Shown: positions 18,248-25,947 of the stretch, in pieces
Numbering within the stretch: the stretch's first letter is position 1
Layout of the letters: the number at the start of each line of letters is the position of its first letter
Assembly: GCF_016919005.1 (NCBI RefSeq)
Contig: NZ_JAFFQE010000005.1
Location: 298,350-362,349 of the forward strand
Source: Desulfopila inferna
GTDB lineage: Bacteria; Desulfobacterota; Desulfobulbia; Desulfobulbales; Desulfocapsaceae
Direction of reading: 5' to 3'
DNA length: 64,000 nt
Translations under genes and position numbers: made by a program
Notes under the pieces: model-generated
What the model was told of the DNA's origin: nothing
The model's database searches: none
Seen by the model: only the letters and a program-made list of their open reading frames with translations

Positions 18248-18756
18248 ACAGATTCCTTGCTTGTTTATCCTGCAGGAAAAGAATCTTGCCGAAATGTTAT
18301 CCAGCTCAATAGGGTTAGACTTACTTTACCGAATTTCTTCACTGCCGACGTAGTGACTCTGCCGCCGCAACGGTGTAGTTTCAACGACTTATTTTTCAAA
18401 CCAAAGTATAGATTGAAAACATACTGTTTTTCAGGTAGCATTGTCTGGTTATATTGAACTTACGAGACAATCGTCTCGCTTCCGTTGTTGTTCGGCAAGG
18501 CATTGCTGCTTTTGCCAAACAAAACCCCCTCTGGAATGATCGTCATCATTCCATGCTGCCGGACAGCTATAGTACTCCAATCCTGCGATTGGTGCATTAG
18601 TGCCTGGAAATTATTTTCTTGCGTATAAAAAATGATTGCGTAAGGGCACACTCCGTCGGCACAACCGGGTTGCTTGTGCCACCCACCGAACACGACGATT
18701 TTTATTCTGCAAGAAATGGTATTCCGCCAGGTTTTGCCCAATAACGAGGTATACGT
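18248..18756. other. intergenic/leader region of gltA with four inverted repeats
   Basis: No gene is supported. Four perfect inverted repeats occur within 220 bases: CGAGAC/GTCTCG (18463-18478), TGGAATGA/TCATTCCA (18532-18553), CCAATC/GATTGG (18577-18592) and GGCACAA/TTGTGCC (18658-18680). They may be operators or a structured gltA leader. Confidence 0.45.
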
Positions 18757-20049
18757 ATGTCAAAAAAATATGCAGAGCTAACACTCGACGGCGTCACTCA
18801 CAGCTACCCTATAATACAGAGCACCCAGGGTGAAAACGCCATCGACATCAGTACGCTATTACGCGACACAGGTCATATAACCCTAGACCGGGGGTATGTC
18901 AACACGGGTTCCTGCACCAGCGCCATCACCTATCTGGACGGCAAGGAAGGCATTCTCAATTATCGCGGTTACGCCATCGATGATTTGGCCGAAAACTGTT
19001 CTTTTGTCGAAGTCGCCTATCTCCTGCTCCATGATGACTTGCCCAACCTGGAGCAGCTCAATGATTTCAGGGAGCTTATGTCGACCTACGCCCTGATCCA
19101 TGAAGACATGATTCATTTTTTTGATCACTTCCCTCCCAATGCCTCACCCATGTCGATTTTATCGACAATGGTAAATTCGCTGCACAATTTCTATCCGGAA
19201 ATGAGCACCCACCCAGAACCTTTTGAATCCTTTGATAATGTAACTACCCGCCTCCTCGCCAAGGTAAGGACCATCGCCGCCTTTTCCTATAAGAAATCCC
19301 TGGGACACCCGCTGATCTACCCACGCTATGACCTGAATTATTGTGAAAATTTTCTCAATATGATGTTCGACAAGCCGACAAAGCCATATACTATTCTGCC
19401 GGAGGTGGTTTCCGCCCTCAACAAGCTTCTGATCCTCCATGCCGACCATGAGCAAAATTGCTCGACCTCCACCGTCAGGCTGGTCGGCAGCGCCGGTGTC
19501 AACCTTTATGCCTCTATTGCCGCGGGAATCAATGCCTTGTGGGGACCGCTTCACGGCGGCGCCGCCCAGGCTGTGGTCGAAATGCTTGAAGGCATTTATG
19601 CCGATGATATGGATTTTGAGAAATATATCAGGAAAGCAAAGGATTCCAACGATGGCTTCAGGCTCACCGGTTTTGGTCATCGGGTCTATAAAACCTTTGA
19701 TCCCCGAGCCACCATCATCAAGAAGGCCTGCGACGAAACCCTTGCCGCACTCAATGTCGATGATCCGCTTCTCGATATCGCCAAGGAATTGGAAGACAGG
19801 GTTCGCAGCGATGACTATTTCGTCAGCCGCAATCTCTACCCCAACGTCGACTTCTACAGTGGCATTATCTACAGAGCGATGGGCATACCCACGGATATGT
19901 TTACAGTGATGTTTGCTCTGGGAAGGCTACCGGGCTGGATAGCCCACTGGCGTGAAATGAACAGCGATGAAGAACGGCGGATCGGACGACCGCGGCAACT
20001 CTACATCGGTTATCCGGCAAAAAAATATATCCCTTTGGACGAACGCTGA
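18757..20049 (+). CDS. gltA: Citrate synthase (type II)
   Basis: The 430-residue enzyme condenses acetyl-CoA with oxaloacetate. The catalytic triad aligns almost position for position with the E. coli enzyme: His266 in GPLHGGA, His308 in GFGHRVYK and Asp365 in NVDFYSG. The N-terminal beta domain and the HADHEQNCSTSTVR segment are also as in the large hexameric type, which is si-type; the Re-citrate synthase of some sulfate reducers is unrelated. A weak ribosome site (ACGAGG) precedes the ATG. Its long upstream region is rich in inverted repeats. Confidence 0.96.
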   Translation: MSKKYAELTLDGVTHSYPIIQSTQGENAIDISTLLRDTGHITLDRGYVNTGSCTSAITYLDGKEGILNYRGYAIDDLAENCSFVEVAYLLLHDDLPNLEQLNDFRELMSTYALIHEDMIHFFDHFPPNASPMSILSTMVNSLHNFYPEMSTHPEPFESFDNVTTRLLAKVRTIAAFSYKKSLGHPLIYPRYDLNYCENFLNMMFDKPTKPYTILPEVVSALNKLLILHADHEQNCSTSTVRLVGSAGVNLYASIAAGINALWGPLHGGAAQAVVEMLEGIYADDMDFEKYIRKAKDSNDGFRLTGFGHRVYKTFDPRATIIKKACDETLAALNVDDPLLDIAKELEDRVRSDDYFVSRNLYPNVDFYSGIIYRAMGIPTDMFTVMFALGRLPGWIAHWREMNSDEERRIGRPRQLYIGYPAKKYIPLDER

Positions 20050-20056
20050 TGATGAG

Positions 20057-20085
20057 GGTGAACGGTATGCAAGCTACCGTTCACC
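20057..20085 (+). terminator. hairpin after gltA
   Basis: GGTGAACGGTA (20057-20067) pairs perfectly with TACCGTTCACC (20075-20085), an 11-bp stem with a 7-base loop, eight bases after the gltA stop. No clear T-run follows, so termination would be Rho-assisted or the hairpin protects the 3' end. Confidence 0.55.
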
Positions 20086-20202
20086 TTCACCAGGCGCCGG
20101 CGAACCTGGCTGGAGGCCCAGACTGTCCTTTGTTCTTGGTAATACATTACTTGCTTCACTGACAATTCGATCGGTATTCTTTCGAGCAGTCTCCCAAGTT
20201 CA

Positions 20203-20676
20203 CTACTCCTTCGGCGACTGACCACAGGCGGTCTTGGCGCCTTCGGCGATCTCCTCCGGAGTCAGGTCCCTGGTGTGGGTGGCAAGGCTCCAGCTGTAAC
20301 CGAACGGATCCAGCACCGAACCCATGCGGTCTCCCCAAAACATCTCCTCAACAGCCATCTGGACTTCAGCGCCTGCATCAACCGCAATTTTGAAGGCTTC
20401 GTCAACCTTTTCAACATACAAATAAAAACTGACGGGAGAGCCACCGAAGGTCTCAGCGCTCTTACAGTCATACTGCGGATTTTCTTCGCCCAACATGATG
20501 ATCGAGGATCCAATCTTGAGTTCGGCGTGCATCACCCCTTTGCCGTCCGGTCCCGGCATGACGAAACGCTCTTCGGCGCCGAAGGCTTCTTTATAGAATT
20601 CGATGGCCTTGCGGGCATCCTTGAACACGAACATCGGTGTCAGGCTTTTGTATCCTTCCGGGATTGGTTCTACCAT
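20203..20676 (-). CDS. VOC-family protein, PhnB/glyoxalase-like
   Basis: The 157-residue vicinal-oxygen-chelate protein starts with IPEGYKSLTPMFVFKDA and contains MPGPDGKGVMHAELKIG and LDPFGYSWSLATHTRDLTP, the pattern of the PhnB-like group. Its substrate is unknown; members of this group are annotated variously as glyoxalase or bleomycin-resistance homologues without proof. A very strong ribosome site (AAGGAGG) precedes the ATG, and a perfect palindrome (20742-20758) lies upstream. It is monocistronic and downstream of polA. Confidence 0.88.
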   Translation of the reverse strand: MVEPIPEGYKSLTPMFVFKDARKAIEFYKEAFGAEERFVMPGPDGKGVMHAELKIGSSIIMLGEENPQYDCKSAETFGGSPVSFYLYVEKVDEAFKIAVDAGAEVQMAVEEMFWGDRMGSVLDPFGYSWSLATHTRDLTPEEIAEGAKTACGQSPKE

Positions 20677-20741
20677 GATCTTGCCTCCTTATTGGCGGGT
20701 GAAATCTCATGTCCCCCGATTAAGTTCTTCGTTAAAAGTGC

Positions 20742-20758
20742 TTACTACAGGGTAGTAA
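20742..20758 (-). promoter_or_regulatory. palindrome upstream of the VOC gene
   Basis: TTACTAC (20742-20748), AGG and GTAGTAA (20752-20758) form a perfect 7-bp inverted repeat about 65 bases before the VOC start; an overlapping GGGT/ACCC pair and CTAGAG lie next to it. It looks like an operator for an unidentified regulator. Confidence 0.4.
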
Positions 20759-20954
20759 CCCTAGAGTAAAGTTAGGTTTTCTTGTCTGAATTGCAATAAG
20801 CGGAAGGAAAATCCGTAAAAGTTTTACAGCGAGCAGGGGGGGCCGGGGCACCAGTGTCAGGCTTGACGGAAAACATTCTTATCCCGTCCCCGTGGTAACT
20901 GCTGATAAGCTGAGTTAAAGATCTTAAGGCAGGACGAACCGGACTCTCAGGTAG

Positions 20955-21070
20955 TAGCTGCGGTCGCCTGGTGTGGTCTGGGCACGGTAGGTCGAGCGCG
21001 CGCTTCAGCGTCTAAGTCCCAGCGACCGCCGCGAATCAGGTGGTTCGAGGCTGAAGCATCACCTGAGTGA
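20955..21070. other. GC-rich structured intergenic element between polA and the VOC gene
   Basis: GCGGTCGCCTGG (20960-20971) pairs with CCAGCGACCGC (21019-21029) in an 11-bp stem with one bulged base, closed by about 47 bases, and is followed by a second hairpin TCAGGTG (21036-21042) / CACCTGA (21060-21066). The G+C content is higher than around it. It matches no RNA family I recognise (not SRP RNA, RNase P, tmRNA or tRNA). The rest of 20677-21099 shows no gene. Confidence 0.4.
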
Positions 21071-21099
21071 TCTGTTGTCTTTTATCATGCTGTCTGCAA

Positions 21100-23772
21100 T
21101 CATGTTTTTGCAAGACTTTCCCCTGTCTTAAAATTGACCACCAGCGGAACATCCAGAGGCAGGGCCGACTCCATGGCCTCACCGATGATTCCTGTAGCTT
21201 CTTCGACTTCATGGTGCGGCAGTTCGAAGACAAGCTCATCATGAATCTGTAGGAGCAGACTGGCCTGCAGTCTTTTTTCGGCAATCACCTTTTCAACTTC
21301 TATCATGGCCAGCTTGATGATATCCGCGGCGGTTCCCTGAATCGGAGTGTTCAAGGCGATTCGTTCTGCAAACTCGCGCAAGTTCTTATTTTTCGAATTA
21401 ATTTCGGGAACAAGCCGGCGCCGCTTGCACAGGGTTGTGACAAAGCCGTCCCTGCGTGCCTGTTCCTTGATCTCCTCCATAAACCGCTCCACTCCGCTAT
21501 AATGGGCAAAATATCGGTCGATAAAGAGCTGAGCCTCCTTTCTGCTCAGGCCCAACTGGTTCGCCAGACCGAAGCTGCTCATGCCGTAGACGATGCCGAA
21601 GTTTATACTTTTGGCGACACGGCGCATTTCCGGGGCGATAAATAACGGATTGGAGAAGATTTCCCGGGCCGTGCTCTCGTGTATGTCCAATCCGTTATTG
21701 AAAGCATGGAGCAACGCCTCATCTTGAGAATAGTGGGCCAGGACGCGAAGATCTATCTGAGAATAGTCAGCCGAGAGAAATAATTTCCCCTTTTCGGGCA
21801 CAAAGGCCTGACGAATGCGGTTGCCGTCTTCCGAGCGAATCGGGATATTCTGGAGATTGGGATTGCTGCTTGACAATCTTCCGGTCGCGGTGATGGTCTG
21901 GTTGAAGGAGGTGTAAATCCTGCCGGTTTTCTCATCGATCAGAGATCCCAGTTTTTCAACATAGGTTGATTGCAGTTTGGCAACAGTGCGGTACTCCACA
22001 ATTTTAGCGGGAAGAGCATGCTTGAGCGCGAGTTTTTCCAGTACCTTCACATCCGTCGAGTAGCCTGTTTTGGTTTTGCGGCCCGAAGGAAGCTGCAGCT
22101 TTTCGAAAAGGATTTCTCCCAGCTGTTTGGGTGAGTTCACATTAAAATCCTCTCCGGCCATTTGGCAGATTTCCTGCTCAAGGGAATCGATTTTTTGCTG
22201 GAATTCTACAGAGAGCGCCTGAAGTGCAGCAGAATCGAGGCAGATCCCCCTTCTCTCCATTTCGGCAAGAATCGGCAACACCTTCATCTCCATGGAAACA
22301 AAAAGCTCCATCATGTCATAGTCGACAAGCTGTTTCTCATATCGGTTCCACAGGGACAGGCAGCCGTAGACATCCTCGCAGCTGTAGCAGCTCGCTTCCC
22401 CCATCTCGACAAAAGCAAAACAGTCCTCTCTCTTATCTCCGTTCACCACTTCTGTAAAAGGAGTCAGCTGGAGATCGATATCGTAGCACAGGTCATCAAG
22501 CTTGTAAGTCCGCCGACCCGCGTCGACAAGATAGGCGGCAATCATGGTATCAAGCAGTGGGCCATTGCATCTGATCCCCAGAGTATACCAGAGAACGGCA
22601 TAATCATATTTAAGGTTGTGGGCAAGCTTGGCCAGTTTCTCAGAGAGAAGATACGGCGCTAAAAACTCCTTCAATCGTTCCAGGGAAATCTGGCCCTCCA
22701 CGGCACAACCGTTGCTCTCTCTGTGGCCGACGGGAATATACCAGGCCTCTTCAAGGCTGACACACAAGGAGATGCCGACCAACTCGGCCTTTCGTGGATC
22801 AAGCGAGGTGGTTTCAGTATCCAATACCAGCAGATCGGCGTCATTGATTTTCGCTGCGATTTCAGCCAGCTGATTTTCAGTAGTGATACATTTGAAATTT
22901 TCAGCTGATATTTTTACTGCGGTATTCACCTCTTGGAGAAAGGAGGAGAATTCGAGCTCTTTGAATATTTCCGCGAGCACCTCGGCATCGGGCTCTCTTC
23001 TGGCCAGTTCCTCGAGGGAGGATACGACCTCGACATCTTCCTTCAAGCGGATAAGATCGCGGGAGAGATAGGCTGATTCTTTATTGTCGATCAACCTGTC
23101 TCTCATTTTCGTTTTTTTCATAGAATGGATGTTATCGTATATCCCGGCAAGCGAACCATATTCATGGAGTAGTTTGGCCGCGGTTTTCGGACCGACTCCA
23201 GGGACACCCGGAACGTTGTCGGAACTGTCTCCGATGAGTGCAAAGTAATCGAGCAGGTCCGAGGTTTTTATGGTGTATTTTTTCTCAATTTCCTCCGGGG
23301 TCATGATTTTATCCTTCATGGGATCCCACATAACGACTCTGTCGTTGACAAGCTGTAACAGGTCCTTATCACCGGACACAATGATGACATCATGCCCCTG
23401 ATCGCCCAATTTCACGGCTAGAGAAGCGATAATATCATCGGCCTCAAAATCATCCTCTTCGAAGCAGGGAATATTATAGCCTTTTACCAGCGCCTTGATA
23501 TAGGGAATCTGAACTGCTAAATCTTCAGGCATATCCGGCCTGTTGCCCTTATATTCGGGATACATTTCATGTCTGAAAACCGGTCCCCGGCTGTCAAAGG
23601 CGACGCATAAATAGTGTGGGGCCTTATCCTTTATCAGACGCCGCAGTATATTGACGAATCCGAAGACGGCATTGGTGGGTATTCCTTTACTGTTGGTCAA
23701 CGGAGCAATGGCATGATAGGCCCGGTAGATATAAGCGCTGCCGTCAATCAGATATAATGTCTCTTTTTTCAA
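21100..23772 (-). CDS. polA: DNA polymerase I
   Basis: This 890-residue repair and Okazaki-fragment polymerase has all three domains. The 5'-3' exonuclease (residues 1-290) shows DGSAYIYRAYHA, FEADDIIASLA and VPGVGPKTA; the proofreading domain (300-490) keeps the LDTETTSLDP motif, so it should be active; the polymerase domain has LSADYSQIDLRVLAH, SINFGIVYGMS and LQIHDELVFE. The start codon is TTG at 23772, supported by GGAG nine bases upstream and by the protein beginning exactly as the family does (MKKETLYLIDGSAY). Its stop is about 420 bases before the VOC gene. Confidence 0.97.
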   Translation of the reverse strand: MKKETLYLIDGSAYIYRAYHAIAPLTNSKGIPTNAVFGFVNILRRLIKDKAPHYLCVAFDSRGPVFRHEMYPEYKGNRPDMPEDLAVQIPYIKALVKGYNIPCFEEDDFEADDIIASLAVKLGDQGHDVIIVSGDKDLLQLVNDRVVMWDPMKDKIMTPEEIEKKYTIKTSDLLDYFALIGDSSDNVPGVPGVGPKTAAKLLHEYGSLAGIYDNIHSMKKTKMRDRLIDNKESAYLSRDLIRLKEDVEVVSSLEELARREPDAEVLAEIFKELEFSSFLQEVNTAVKISAENFKCITTENQLAEIAAKINDADLLVLDTETTSLDPRKAELVGISLCVSLEEAWYIPVGHRESNGCAVEGQISLERLKEFLAPYLLSEKLAKLAHNLKYDYAVLWYTLGIRCNGPLLDTMIAAYLVDAGRRTYKLDDLCYDIDLQLTPFTEVVNGDKREDCFAFVEMGEASCYSCEDVYGCLSLWNRYEKQLVDYDMMELFVSMEMKVLPILAEMERRGICLDSAALQALSVEFQQKIDSLEQEICQMAGEDFNVNSPKQLGEILFEKLQLPSGRKTKTGYSTDVKVLEKLALKHALPAKIVEYRTVAKLQSTYVEKLGSLIDEKTGRIYTSFNQTITATGRLSSSNPNLQNIPIRSEDGNRIRQAFVPEKGKLFLSADYSQIDLRVLAHYSQDEALLHAFNNGLDIHESTAREIFSNPLFIAPEMRRVAKSINFGIVYGMSSFGLANQLGLSRKEAQLFIDRYFAHYSGVERFMEEIKEQARRDGFVTTLCKRRRLVPEINSKNKNLREFAERIALNTPIQGTAADIIKLAMIEVEKVIAEKRLQASLLLQIHDELVFELPHHEVEEATGIIGEAMESALPLDVPLVVNFKTGESLAKT

Positions 23773-24256
23773 AGTATATTGCTCCTTTCATAAATGTAAG
23801 TCATGTAGCATATGGTAATCTTTCATTGTACCGTTTTCCTGCAATTAAATCACCCCGGGAATAAAGAAAGAGAAGAGATTATTCGTTTTCGGGCTCCGCT
23901 TGGGATCCTGGGAAAGCAGAGGCCGCCAACACCTCTTGAGGATATCCTCAAAACAACAGTATTGTATTGGAATAAAGACGATATATGCAACTAGCCCTTT
24001 CCAGAAACCACTTTTTTTGATGAAATGGTCACAGGTAGAAGAAGCCTGCTAACTGACCGACAAAGCGCACCAGCTTAAAGATGACATGTACAACTCTTAA
24101 GACCCCCTACAAGAAAGGGATATATGCCGTTTGATTTGAATATCCAATTATGGCATGATCATTGCTGTAAAATAGCAAAGGAAATTCACCTCCGGTTCCC
24201 TGTTGTTTTTTGCCGTTTCACTGCTTCTTGCTTGACAAAGGATGAGGCTGGGGGTA
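23773..24256. other. intergenic region between polA and the leader frame of the ATP-grasp operon
   Basis: No gene is recognised. A copy of the terminator right arm (GGATATATGCCG, 24118-24129) and two weak plus-strand promoter candidates lie at its right end: TTGATT-17-CATGAT at 24131-24159 and a TAAAAT at 24168-24173. Confidence 0.4.
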
Positions 24257-24385
24257 ATGAGTCAGAAAATAGCCAGTGATAAGGAAAACCGTCTTGAACG
24301 CTATGTATACTTTCGCATCTTCAGCCATAAATATCCCTATGCGGCGTCTTTATGCCGGCCTGGTTTTTCGAGAACCTCTTTTTAA
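24257..24385 (+). CDS. possible 42-residue leader peptide
   Basis: An ATG with GAGG nine bases upstream opens a 42-codon frame (MSQKIASDKENRLER...). Tyrosines fall at residues 16, 18, 26 and 28, with Phe at 19 and 22, in a cluster reading RYVYFRIFSHKYPY. An intrinsic terminator begins 13 bases after the TAA, and the ATP-grasp gene starts 137 bases after the TAA. This is the layout of an attenuator leader peptide, but the frame could also be chance or a broken gene start. No homologue is recognised. Confidence 0.35.
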   Translation: MSQKIASDKENRLERYVYFRIFSHKYPYAASLCRPGFSRTSF

Positions 24386-24398
24386 AAAGTACAACAGC

Positions 24399-24438
24399 GC
24401 GGCAATATCCTGCTATACGGATATATGCCGCTTTTTTT
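24399..24438 (+). terminator. intrinsic terminator upstream of the ATP-grasp gene
   Basis: GCGGCAATATCC (24399-24410) pairs with GGATATATGCCGC (24419-24431) in a 12-bp stem with one bulged A, followed by TTTTTTT. It lies 84 bases before the ATP-grasp start and right after the 42-codon frame, so it either ends a small transcript or attenuates the operon. Confidence 0.85.
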
Positions 24439-24522
24439 GTGGTTAGGGAAACCCTTGTGCAGAAATCAAACAACGGCATTCCTGAAAAAGTCAATTATCA
24501 ATCATTTCTCTAGCGGCGCTCA

Positions 24523-25938
24523 ATGGATTATCAAGACGACATACTGTATACGAACTTCACATACAATCCCGATATTTATTACTTTATCTATATAGGCGAC
24601 CTTAAGGCCTATGGCCTCAACACCTTTGTGCAGGAGACGCTCAGCCGGCGGGTATACAACAGAGAGGTTCGTTTTATTGCAATCATCCCTGATATCTGCA
24701 TCCAATACAACTATGCGAATATTTTCGTCATCAACCCTGAGGCAAGACAGGGCTCCGTGGACGAGGAAGCCGGCCGACTCAACCTCAAACCGTTCAGAAA
24801 GAGCTGTCGCATAAAATACGACAGCTTTATCACCGCGGTATCGGAAAGCCCCACCATTCATAAGCTGATCGACACCATTCTGAAGAAACAGAATCAGCTC
24901 TACATCAGCTTGTATGAATCCATTGAAGAGCTCACTCTTGATGAAATCGAAGGAGTCTCCATCCTCGGCCCCGACAAGTCTATAGCCAAACGATTCAACT
25001 CCAAAATTTATCAGTATGAAAAATTAAACGGAGTTGTTCCCATCGCCGACTACCGCGTCTGCAACGATCTCGAATCACTTCTGCAAACCAGCAGCGCACT
25101 CAGGGAACAATGGAGCGACGGCATTTTCATCAGTGCGCCTTATTCGGCAGCAGGATCTAATTCAGCGGTAACCCAGACACAGGAAGAAGTTGCCTCCATT
25201 TTTACCGAACCCGACAGCCTCTACCTGCTCTCACGATATATGCCGCATCAATACGACCCCACGGTACTTGCCGTCGTGGCCAATGAAAACGAGGTCTATA
25301 TCGCTGGCATCGCTGACCAGAATATAGTGGGCGGCAACAGGTTTGTCGGTTCCAACTACCCAACGATCCTCGACGAAACTCATCAAAAAGTCCTGCGCGA
25401 ATATACCGTTCGGGTGGGCCGGGTACTCGGCGAAAACGGCTATCGGGGGATCTTCGGCTGTGACTACCTCATCGACAATGACGGCAATGTCATCTTTCTG
25501 GAAATCAACGCCAGAAAACAGGGAACAACCCTGGAATTCTGTCATACTCTTGAGCAATCTCTGCCGGAAGGCAGTCCTTCCCTGATGGAGCTCGAGTATT
25601 TTGCCGTTACCGAGAACCGCTTCCCCAAGAACGCCAGAGAGCTGACGGTTAACGCCAGAAATCTGCACTGGGGCACTTACAATTACAAAATCGATACTCA
25701 AAAACGAACAACTGGATATATCCCTCAGAATGTCTATGAGCGTGAGACCTTCAAAAAAGTAGCCAGTGGTGAGTTGCTCAAAGACTTTGCCATACTGGAA
25801 CATGTGGGTACCAATTTTTATGTCATGCCCGGCACCTTTCTTGCGCGCGTTGTCTCCGTCGCCACCAACAGAGACGACGTCAACGAAGGACTGTGTCAAG
25901 GTGTGGGATTCATACAACAAACCATCGAAGAGGCCTAA
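24523..25938 (+). CDS. ATP-grasp family ligase, substrate unknown
   Basis: The 471-residue protein has an ATP-grasp fold in residues 145-340: LGPDKSIAKRFNSK at the start of the nucleotide-binding part, and the magnesium-binding GIFGCDYLIDNDGNVIFLEINAR at the end. Such enzymes activate a carboxylate as acyl phosphate and join it to an amine or thiol. The N-terminal 140 residues and the C-terminal 130 residues do not match a named ligase I know. No signal peptide. The start has no clear ribosome site. It is first in a three-gene operon with a KamA-type radical SAM enzyme (9-base gap) and an M20 peptidase, suggesting formation and trimming of an amide made from a rearranged amino acid (inference). 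Confidence 0.8.
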   Translation: MDYQDDILYTNFTYNPDIYYFIYIGDLKAYGLNTFVQETLSRRVYNREVRFIAIIPDICIQYNYANIFVINPEARQGSVDEEAGRLNLKPFRKSCRIKYDSFITAVSESPTIHKLIDTILKKQNQLYISLYESIEELTLDEIEGVSILGPDKSIAKRFNSKIYQYEKLNGVVPIADYRVCNDLESLLQTSSALREQWSDGIFISAPYSAAGSNSAVTQTQEEVASIFTEPDSLYLLSRYMPHQYDPTVLAVVANENEVYIAGIADQNIVGGNRFVGSNYPTILDETHQKVLREYTVRVGRVLGENGYRGIFGCDYLIDNDGNVIFLEINARKQGTTLEFCHTLEQSLPEGSPSLMELEYFAVTENRFPKNARELTVNARNLHWGTYNYKIDTQKRTTGYIPQNVYERETFKKVASGELLKDFAILEHVGTNFYVMPGTFLARVVSVATNRDDVNEGLCQGVGFIQQTIEEA

Positions 25939-25947
25939 ACTTTTATC

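Noticed and set aside
18248..18460. TPP riboswitch upstream of thiE
   Set aside because: The conserved CTGAGA and the ACCTGAT..GATAATGCC segments could not be found on the minus strand.
18460..18741. A 93-codon minus frame upstream of gltA
   Set aside because: It covers all four inverted repeats, has no ribosome site and shows no motif; regulatory sequence is the better reading.
23812..23994. A 60-codon plus frame upstream of the ATP-grasp operon
   Set aside because: No ribosome site, and the amino-acid sequence is not protein-like.
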